64,000 nucleotides of DNA, from positions 248,001 through 312,000 of the forward strand of contig JAFKFL010000010.1 of the NCBI GenBank assembly GCA_017308235.1. The letters run 5' to 3'. The notes beneath the pieces are model-generated. The model made no database searches, was not told where the DNA came from, and saw only the letters and a list, made by a program, of their open reading frames with translations. The position numbers and the translations under genes are program-made. Positions 57,246-64,000 of this stretch are shown here, piece by piece (position 1 is the first letter of the stretch; every line of letters starts with the position of its first letter). Source of the DNA: Alphaproteobacteria bacterium. Its GTDB lineage: Bacteria > Pseudomonadota > Alphaproteobacteria > Reyranellales > Reyranellaceae.

Positions 57246-58763
57246 CTAAAACGGCCACCAACCTTTCTTGACCGGTGATGGCTTGGGCAAGGCGGCTGGC
57301 ATCGTCGGCATTATCGCGGGAATGTCGGAGTCCCGCCAACCGCCACCCAATGCCGTCACCAGTGTGGCAGCGGTTGTGAAGCGATTCAGCCGGATGTTGA
57401 TCAGCGTCTGCTGGGTGCTGAGGGAGGTGGTCTGTGCGGTGACAACTGTCGTGTAGGCCACGGTACCGGCTGTGTACTGGTTGAGCGACAGCTCCTCGGC
57501 CTCGCGCGCGGCGGCGACGGCGCGGCGCTGGATGGCTTCCTGCTCCGCGTAATAGCGCTGTTGCGCCAAGGCATCTTCGACTTGCTGGAAAGCGGTGAGC
57601 ACCGTCTGGCGATAGGTGGCGACGATCTTATCGTAGTTGGCCTTCGCACCTTCGACCTGGGCTGCGCGGGCACCCCCGTCGATCAGCGTGCCGGCAAGCT
57701 GCGGTCCCAACGACCAAACGGCGGAGCTGATTTGTAGCAGCTTGCTGAGCGTGGTGCTCAAGAAGCTGATGCTGGCATTGAAAGTGAAGTCGGGATAGTA
57801 GGCCGCCTGCGCCACGCCAATCTGCGCGTTTGCCGACTGCATCTGACGCTCGGCGGAAGCGATGTCGGGCCGCCGCTCAAGCAAGAGCGTCGGCGTCCCT
57901 GCGTCGAGCGTGGGCACGGTTCGCGGAGTCGGGGCGGTTTCGACCGAGACTTCGGCCGGCATTTTTCCAACGAGTGCGGCGATCGCATGCTCGAACTGCG
58001 CGCGATTGGCCCCTTCGGCGGCATAGAGCGCGCGGGTCTGCTCCAGCTGGGACTGCGCCTGCGCGAGATCCAATCGCGACGCCGTACCGGCATTCATCTG
58101 GTTGCGCACGATATCAAGCGACCGCTGGTAGGCCGCGACCGACTGCCGGTAGAGTGAGAGGCGCTCGTCGGAAATGCGCAGCGAGAAGTAGCTCGTCGCC
58201 AGGCTGGCCTGGATAGAGAGGCGAGCCGACGCGAGGTCCGCGGCGCTTGCCTGCGCTGCCGCCGCGTCGCTCTCGATCGTGCGCCGGATGCGGCCCCACA
58301 CATCGATTTCCCACGAAAGCGTGCCGCCGATGGAATATTCGCCGAACGAATTGCCGCCCGTCGCCGAGACAAGACCATTGCCGCTCACGCGGCCGCCGCT
58401 TGAGCTGTTTTGCGTGACGGAGCTCGTATAGCCGACGGTCGGATAGAGCGCGGACTGGCTTTGACGGATCAGCGCCACAGCCTGGCGATAGGCAGCCTCG
58501 TTCTCCTTGAGCGTCTGGTTCGAGACATCGACCTCGGCCATCAAACGATCGAGCGTCGTATCGCCGTAAATCGTCCACCAAGACCCGCGGTCGAGCGTGT
58601 CGCGCGGTAGCGCCGGGCGGAACGCCACGCCCTCGACCTCCTGGTAGGCCGCTTCCTTGTAGGTCGGTGTTGGATCGGTGGCGGGCGGTGGTCGCGTGTA
58701 GTTGGGACCTACCATGCAGCCGGAGAGCAGCAACAGGGCAAGACAAGCAGCCGTACGATTCAT
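57246..58763 (-). CDS. RND efflux outer-membrane lipoprotein (NodT family)
   Basis: The 505-residue TolC-like protein starts with a lipoprotein signal (LALLLLSGC, acylated Cys16), followed by VGPNYTRPPP, the usual NodT/OprM beginning. Two internal helical repeats (TLKENEAAYRQAVALIRQSQSALYP and ASAERQMQSANAQIGVAQAAYYP) form the trimeric channel. It is the last gene of the RND operon, and its ATG overlaps the upstream pump gene by four bases. Confidence 0.94.
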   Translation of the reverse strand: MNRTAACLALLLLSGCMVGPNYTRPPPATDPTPTYKEAAYQEVEGVAFRPALPRDTLDRGSWWTIYGDTTLDRLMAEVDVSNQTLKENEAAYRQAVALIRQSQSALYPTVGYTSSVTQNSSSGGRVSGNGLVSATGGNSFGEYSIGGTLSWEIDVWGRIRRTIESDAAAAQASAADLASARLSIQASLATSYFSLRISDERLSLYRQSVAAYQRSLDIVRNQMNAGTASRLDLAQAQSQLEQTRALYAAEGANRAQFEHAIAALVGKMPAEVSVETAPTPRTVPTLDAGTPTLLLERRPDIASAERQMQSANAQIGVAQAAYYPDFTFNASISFLSTTLSKLLQISSAVWSLGPQLAGTLIDGGARAAQVEGAKANYDKIVATYRQTVLTAFQQVEDALAQQRYYAEQEAIQRRAVAAAREAEELSLNQYTAGTVAYTTVVTAQTTSLSTQQTLINIRLNRFTTAATLVTALGGGWRDSDIPAIMPTMPAALPKPSPVKKGWWPF

Positions 58764-61700
58764 GCGCGGGCCTCGAGCCCGCCTAAGGAGCGCGCCAGGC
58801 GGCCGTAGGGATCGCGGTCGCGACGACGAAAGCGGTCGAGATAGAGATAGATCACCGGAGTGGTGTAGAGGGTCAGGACCTGGCTGACCAGCAGGCCGCC
58901 GATGATCGAGAGGCCGAGAGGCCGCCGCAGCTCGGCGCCATCGCCGAAGTTCAGCGCCAGCGGCAGGGCGCCAAGCATCGCCGCCATGGTCGTCATCAAG
59001 ATCGGCCGGAAGCGCAGCAGGCACGCCTGGTAGATCGCGTCACGGGGATCGAGACCCTGGTTGCGTTCACGATCAAGCGCGACGTCGATCATCATGATCG
59101 CGTTCTTCTTGACGATCCCGATCAGCAGCAGGACGCCGATCATCGCGATGATGCTGAGCTCGACCTTGAAGAGCAGGAGTGCCAGCAGTGCGCCGATGCC
59201 CGCCGACGGCAAAGTCGAGAGGATCGTGAGCGGGTGGATATAGCTCTCGTAGAGGATGCCCAGCACGATGTAGATAGCCGCGAACGCAAACAGGATCACG
59301 ATGACCTGGGTATTGAGCGACTGCTGGAAGGCGCGCGCGGTGCCCTGGAATGCGCCGTGGATCGTCGACGGCACGCCGATCTCGCGCATGGTGTCGTTCA
59401 CATAGGCGACCGCGTCGCTCAGGGTCTTGTTGGGCGCGAGGTTGAACGAAACGGTGGTGGCAACGAACAGCCCCTGATGATTGACGCCGATCGGCGTGGT
59501 GTCGAAGTCGTAATAGGTCACGGCGGAAAGCGGGACCATGGTTTCCGGCGACGTGCTGACGGCCGCGCCCGTCGAGGCCGAGCCGCGGCCACTGACCGCA
59601 ATCTGGTTGGTGAGCTGGTTGCGCACGGCCTGGCTCGGATCGAGCGACGTGGCAGCGTTGGTCAACCGGCTCACCGAGCCGGTCGTGCCCTGGGTGGCCG
59701 ACACGGTCGGCGACGGCGCAATGATGGCTTGTGTCGCCTGCGCGCCACTGATGGCACCCCCTGAGGTGCTGACGTAGATCTGGTCCAGGGTATTGGGGTT
59801 CTGCCAGTACTGCGGCGCCACCTCCATCACCACGTGGTACTGGTTGAGCGCATTGTAGATGGTCGAGACTTGGCGCTGGCCGAATGCGTCGTAGAGCGTC
59901 GCCGAGATCGCACTGGTATTGACCCCGAGCCGGCTCGCTGCATCACGGTCGATCGTGACATTGACCTGCAGCCCATGCTGCTGCTGGTCGGAATCGACAT
60001 CGGTAATGACCGAGGTGTCGCGTTGCAACGCCGCCACCAGCTTCGGCCCCCAGGCGTAGAGGTCCGAGAGAGAGTCCGATTGCAGGGTGAACTGGTATTG
60101 CGAATTGCTCTGCCGGCCGCCGACGCGGATGTCCTGCACCGCCACCATGAAGAGGTTGGCGCCCGGCACCTGGGCGAGCCGGGCCCGGAGGCGCGTGATC
60201 ACCTGGTCCGCCGAGGCGTCGCGTTCGGACAGCGGCTTCAGCTGCGCGAACAGAAAGCCCGAGTTGGTCTGATAGCCACCGGTGAAGCCGACCACGTTCT
60301 GGACGGCCGGATCGGCGCGGACAATGGCGACGAACTGGCGGAATTTCCGGCGCATCGACTGGAAGGAGATGCTCTGGTCGGCGCGCATGCCGCCGATGAT
60401 GCGGCCGGTATCCTGTTGCGGGAAGAAGCCCTTGGGGATCTCGACATAGAGGAAGATGTTGAGGACCACCGTGCCGAGGAAGACCAGGGCGGTGGCGCCC
60501 GGATGGCGCAGCACCCAGGCAAGCGTGCGGCCGTAGAAATTCTGCACGCCCGTGAAGATCCGTTCGCTGGTCCGGGCAAGCCAGTTCTCCCGCCGATGCC
60601 CTTCCGCGCGCGGCGGCCGCAGCACGAAGGCGCACATCATCGGCGTGGTGGTGAGCGATACCACCATCGAGATCATGATCGCGATGGTGAGCGTCACCGC
60701 GAACTCGCGGAACAGGCGGCCGACGATGCCACCCATCAGCAGAATGGGGATGAAGACCGCGACCAGCGACAGGCTCATCGAGACCACGGTGAAGCCCACC
60801 TCGCGGGCACCAAGCAGCGCCGCTTGCCGCCTTGGCATCCCGGCCTCGATGTGGCGGGAGATGTTCTCGAGCACGATGATGGCGTCGTCGACGACAAAGC
60901 CGGCCGAGATCGTGAGCGCCATCAGCGAAAGATTGTTGAGGCTGAAGCCCATCAGGTACATGACGCCGAAGGTGCCGACCAGGGACACCGGAACGGCGAC
61001 AGAAGGCACGAGACCTGCCCGGACCGAGCGCAGGAAGGCAAACGTCACCAGCACGACGAGGATGACGCTGAGCGTCAGCGCGCGCTCCACCTCCTTCAGC
61101 GAAGCTCGGATCGTCGTCGTACGGTCGCTCGCCATCGTCACGTCGACCTCGGTCGGCAGTGCCGCCTGCAGCTCGGGCAGCACCTCCTTCACCTGGTCGA
61201 CCGTCTCGATGATATTGGCGTTGGGCTGGAGGTAGATGATCACCAGCACCGACCGCTTGCCGTTGGACTGCCCCTCGTTCCGGACGTCCTCCACCGAGTC
61301 CTGGATATCGGCCACATCGCTCAACCGCACCGGAGCATTGTTGCGCCAGGCGACGATCAGGTTGCGATAGTCGTCGGCAACCCGCGATTGGTCATTGGTG
61401 TAGAGCTGATAGCGTCGCTCACCCACCTCGATGGCGCCTTTGGGAGCATTGGCGTTGGCCGCGGCGAGGGCCGCGCGCACGCTTTCGAGACCGATGCGAT
61501 ATTTCGAGAGCGCGTCGGGATTGATCTCCACGCGCACCGCCGGCAGCGAGCTGCCGCCCAGGACCACCTGCCCTACTCCCGTCACCTGGCTCAGCTTCTG
61601 CTGCAGGACGTTCGACGCTGCGTCGTAAAGCTGGCCCTGTGTCAACGTTTCGGAGGTAAGCGCCAGGATCACCGCAGGCGCGTCGGCCGGGTTCAGCTTG

Positions 61701-62089
61701 CGGTAGATCGGGTTCGACCGGAGGCTGGTCGGCATGTCGGCGCGCGCAGCGTTGATCGCCGCCTGCACGTCGCGCGCAGCGCCGTCTATGTCGCGTGACA
61801 GGTCGAACTGCAGCACGATGCGCGAATTGCCCACCGTGCTGGTGGAGGTGATCTCGCTCACACCCGCGATCGCGCCCAGCCGCCTCTCGAGCGGCGTCGT
61901 CACGCTGGTCGCCACGGTGTCGGGCGAGGCACCGGGCAACTGGGCCTGCACCAGGATCGTCGGGAAATCGACTTTCGGCAACGGCGAGACCGGAAGCGCG
62001 ATGAAGCCCATGAGGCCGGCGAGCAGGATACCGGCGGTCAGCAGGGTGGTAGCGACGGGCCGCGCGATGAAGACACCCGAAAAGCTCAC
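58760..62089 (-). CDS. RND efflux pump permease, MdtC type, with extra loop
   Basis: The 1109-residue inner-membrane proton-driven exporter starts [20 protein letters not shown] and has the RND signature [21 protein letters not shown] with the conserved paired aspartates. It is about 70 residues longer than usual for the family. A Ser/Thr/Ala/Gln-rich segment near residues 775-848 (including [20 protein letters not shown]) sits in the second periplasmic domain before [10 protein letters not shown]. The paired pump gene lacks this segment. It overlaps both neighbours by four bases. Confidence 0.94.
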   Translation of the reverse strand: MSFSGVFIARPVATTLLTAGILLAGLMGFIALPVSPLPKVDFPTILVQAQLPGASPDTVATSVTTPLERRLGAIAGVSEITSTSTVGNSRIVLQFDLSRDIDGAARDVQAAINAARADMPTSLRSNPIYRKLNPADAPAVILALTSETLTQGQLYDAASNVLQQKLSQVTGVGQVVLGGSSLPAVRVEINPDALSKYRIGLESVRAALAAANANAPKGAIEVGERRYQLYTNDQSRVADDYRNLIVAWRNNAPVRLSDVADIQDSVEDVRNEGQSNGKRSVLVIIYLQPNANIIETVDQVKEVLPELQAALPTEVDVTMASDRTTTIRASLKEVERALTLSVILVVLVTFAFLRSVRAGLVPSVAVPVSLVGTFGVMYLMGFSLNNLSLMALTISAGFVVDDAIIVLENISRHIEAGMPRRQAALLGAREVGFTVVSMSLSLVAVFIPILLMGGIVGRLFREFAVTLTIAIMISMVVSLTTTPMMCAFVLRPPRAEGHRRENWLARTSERIFTGVQNFYGRTLAWVLRHPGATALVFLGTVVLNIFLYVEIPKGFFPQQDTGRIIGGMRADQSISFQSMRRKFRQFVAIVRADPAVQNVVGFTGGYQTNSGFLFAQLKPLSERDASADQVITRLRARLAQVPGANLFMVAVQDIRVGGRQSNSQYQFTLQSDSLSDLYAWGPKLVAALQRDTSVITDVDSDQQQHGLQVNVTIDRDAASRLGVNTSAISATLYDAFGQRQVSTIYNALNQYHVVMEVAPQYWQNPNTLDQIYVSTSGGAISGAQATQAIIAPSPTVSATQGTTGSVSRLTNAATSLDPSQAVRNQLTNQIAVSGRGSASTGAAVSTSPETMVPLSAVTYYDFDTTPIGVNHQGLFVATTVSFNLAPNKTLSDAVAYVNDTMREIGVPSTIHGAFQGTARAFQQSLNTQVIVILFAFAAIYIVLGILYESYIHPLTILSTLPSAGIGALLALLLFKVELSIIAMIGVLLLIGIVKKNAIMMIDVALDRERNQGLDPRDAIYQACLLRFRPILMTTMAAMLGALPLALNFGDGAELRRPLGLSIIGGLLVSQVLTLYTTPVIYLYLDRFRRRDRDPYGRLARSLGGLEARA

Positions 62090-64000
62090 GGCCGGAAGCC
62101 CTCAGGCAGCTCGGTAGGCTCCGGTCCGCCGCCGCTCGCCAGGGGATAGGCCGGCGTGTCGAGCGGTATGCCGCGCAGGCGTCGCGCGATGCGGTCGAAG
62201 GCGAGATAGATCACGGGCGTCGTGAAGAGCGTCAGCATCTGGCTCACGATCAGGCCACCGACGATGGTGAGACCCAGCGGATGGCGCAGCTCCGACCCGG
62301 TGCCGGTGCCCAGCATCAGCGGCAGGGCGCCGACCAGTGCGGCGATGGTCGTCATGAGGATCGGCCGGAAGCGCAACAGGCAGGCCTGATGGATCGCCTC
62401 CTGCGGCGCCTTGCCCTCGTGGCGCTCGGCGTCGAGTGCGAAGTCGATCATCATGATCGCGTTCTTCTTCACGATACCGATCAGCAGCACGATGCCGATG
62501 ATGGCCACGACGCTGAGATCGTCGCCTGCGATCATGAGGGCGAGCAACGCACCGATGCCGGCCGACGGCAGGGTCGAAAGGATTGTGATGGGGTGGATGT
62601 AGCTCTCGTAGAGCACGCCCAGCACGATATAGACGGTGACGATTGCTGCGAGGATCAGCAGGAGCTGGCTGTTGAGTGCCTTCTGGAAGGCGAGAGCGGC
62701 GCCCTGGAAATGGGTCGAGATCGAGCGCGGCATCCCGATCTCCGCCTGCGCCTTGGTGATGGCGTCGACCGCAGCGCCAAGAGAAGCGCCCGGAGCCAGG
62801 TTGAAGGAGATCGTGGTCGCCGGGAACTGGCTTAGCCGGTCGAGACGCAATGGGCCAGTCTGTTGCTCGAAGGTGGCGATCGCCGACAACGGCACCTGTT
62901 TGCCGGACGTCGAGCCGGGAAGATAGAGGTTGTTCAGCGCGTCGAGCGAACCGGCCATCGAGGGCATGAGCTCGTAAATCACTCGATACTGGTTGGATTG
63001 CGTGTAGACGGTCGAGACGATGCGCTGGCCGAACGAATCGTAGAGCAGGTTATCGACCGTGGCGGCGGTGATGCCGAAGCGGGCGGCTGCGTCACGGTCG
63101 ATCTTGATGAACACCGTGAGGCCCTGGTTCTGCAGCTCGCTCGTGACGTCGACGATCTCGGGGATCTGCGACAGGCGTTGCACCAGCCGCGGCACCCAGG
63201 TGTCGAAGTCCTTTGGATTGGGGCTCTCCAGCACGAACTGATACTGCGTGCGGCTCACCGTCGAATCGATGGTGAGATCCTGCGACGGCTGCATGTAGAG
63301 CTGTATGCCCTCGACCGCAGCGGTCTCGCGCAGGATCCGGCGGATGATCTGGCTTGCCGACAGCGAGCGCGAATCGCGCTCCTTGAGGTTGATCAGCATG
63401 CGCCCGGAGTTGAGCGTCGGATTGGTGCCGTCGACGCCAACGAAGGAGCTGAGGCTCTCGACATCGGGATCCTTCAGGATCACGTCGGCAAGTGCACGTT
63501 GGCGATCACGCATGGCCTCGAACGAGACGGTTTGCGACGCTTCAGTGACCGCCTGGATCAGGCCATTGTCCTGGACCGGAAAGAAACCTTTGGGAATGGC
63601 GATGTAGAGCGCGACGGTCAGCGCCACCGTCGCGACCGCAACCAGGAGCGTGAGCGGCTGATGCCGGAACACGACCACCAAGCCGCGGTCGTAGAGATCG
63701 ATCAGTCTGCCGAACCAGCGGGCGCCCAGCGCCTGGGCCTCGGGATGGGCCGTCGCACTCGGGGGTGGCGGCTCGCCGGGGCGGCTCTGCCCGACGTCGC
63801 GCCGGCGCAGGAGCTGGGCGCACATCATGGGCACCAGCGTGAGCGAGACCACCGCCGAGATCAGGATGGTGACGGCGAGCGTGATTGCGAACTCGCCGAA
63901 CAGCCGGCCCACAACGTCGCCCATGAATAGGAGCGGGATCAGCACCGCAATCAGCGAGACAGTGAGCGACACGACGGTAAAGGCGATCTGGCTCGACCCC
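62086..64000 (-). CDS. RND efflux pump permease, MdtB type, N-terminus beyond the window
   Basis: The last 638 codons are visible and the frame runs off the right edge, so the start is missing (a GTG at 63972 is inside the protein, in [23 protein letters not shown]). Motifs match MdtB-type pumps: [32 protein letters not shown] and, near the C-terminus, [22 protein letters not shown]. MdtB-type and MdtC-type subunits form hetero-trimers. A membrane-fusion gene is expected upstream, outside the window. Confidence 0.93.
   Translation of the reverse strand, partial: GSSQIAFTVVSLTVSLIAVLIPLLFMGDVVGRLFGEFAITLAVTILISAVVSLTLVPMMCAQLLRRRDVGQSRPGEPPPPSATAHPEAQALGARWFGRLIDLYDRGLVVVFRHQPLTLLVAVATVALTVALYIAIPKGFFPVQDNGLIQAVTEASQTVSFEAMRDRQRALADVILKDPDVESLSSFVGVDGTNPTLNSGRMLINLKERDSRSLSASQIIRRILRETAAVEGIQLYMQPSQDLTIDSTVSRTQYQFVLESPNPKDFDTWVPRLVQRLSQIPEIVDVTSELQNQGLTVFIKIDRDAAARFGITAATVDNLLYDSFGQRIVSTVYTQSNQYRVIYELMPSMAGSLDALNNLYLPGSTSGKQVPLSAIATFEQQTGPLRLDRLSQFPATTISFNLAPGASLGAAVDAITKAQAEIGMPRSISTHFQGAALAFQKALNSQLLLILAAIVTVYIVLGVLYESYIHPITILSTLPSAGIGALLALMIAGDDLSVVAIIGIVLLIGIVKKNAIMMIDFALDAERHEGKAPQEAIHQACLLRFRPILMTTIAALVGALPLMLGTGTGSELRHPLGLTIVGGLIVSQMLTLFTTPVIYLAFDRIARRLRGIPLDTPAYPLASGGGPEPTELPEGFRP

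Noticed and set aside
57246..58763. TolC partner for the type I secretion operon
   Set aside because: The gene overlaps the RND pump gene and has a lipoprotein signal of NodT type, so it belongs to the RND efflux system rather than to the exporter 11 kb away.
59834..61798. 654-codon plus-strand frame opposite the MdtC-type pump
   Set aside because: The product is rich in His, Arg, Asp and Gly with no domain. The opposite strand encodes a clear RND pump.

Overview
The window is a GC-rich, gene-dense bacterial chromosome segment carrying about 54 protein-coding genes and one tRNA. Its gene content points to an alphaproteobacterium: Hsp20 followed by a DUF1150 gene, rpoN near ptsN, a complex I NDUFA9-like gene, an NAD-linked FdsGBA-type formate dehydrogenase, and late cobalamin genes. 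A Reyranella- or Bradyrhizobium-like soil or water organism would fit, but that placement is inference from gene content. No prophage, insertion sequence or CRISPR array was seen.

Layout. 1-9.5 kb: a partial YyaL-like gene, a co-chaperone thioredoxin (CnoX-like), a Lon-N-domain protein, a Trm112-like protein, a DUF971 protein, an FAD monooxygenase, MurJ, an aspartoacylase-like hydrolase, an MBL-fold hydrolase and TrpS. 9.6-17.1 kb: a 1-Cys peroxiredoxin, an AraC-type regulator and a heparinase II/III protein lie divergent from a heat-shock unit (hsp20 and DUF1150) with a good sigma-32-type promoter and a possible RNA thermometer. PtsN, RpoN, RNase D and tRNA-Leu(CAG) follow. 17.2-25.2 kb: an NDUFA9-like protein, then glutamate synthase in the unusual order gltD, GST, 4-oxalocrotonate tautomerase, gltB. 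25.3-31.9 kb: EutBC ammonia-lyase, a DmpA-type peptidase, a kynurenine-formamidase-like hydrolase, a 3-oxoacid CoA-transferase pair and a SYLF protein. 32-36 kb: late cobalamin assembly (CobU, a coupled methyltransferase, a CobC-like phosphatase, CobS, and divergent CobT).

36.5-46.4 kb is the most accessory-looking stretch. A 1070-residue Tat-exported protein of unknown function sits directly before a signal-bearing aldo/keto reductase. Next comes a type I secretion operon with its probable substrate, a leishmanolysin-like metalloprotease carrying three Trp-rich repeats but no RTX repeats. 46.4-54.2 kb: an OFA-family transporter with a 41-residue small subunit, FdsGBAD formate dehydrogenase and a LysR regulator. 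Overlapping palindromes lie in front of fdsG. 54.2-64 kb: DNA polymerase IV, an AtuA (DUF1446)/DUF4387 pair, a cloverleaf-shaped repeat, and an MdtBC-type RND efflux operon with its outer-membrane lipoprotein, cut by the window end.

Functional links. EutBC needs adenosylcobalamin, which the cob genes complete. The OFA transporter probably moves formate, oxalate or a related anion for the formate dehydrogenase. RpoN, PtsN and glutamate synthase are all nitrogen-related. The strongest candidates for something undescribed are the 36.5-40.7 kb exported pair and the type I secreted metalloprotease at 41-46.4 kb. Neither can be called a new system from sequence reading alone.
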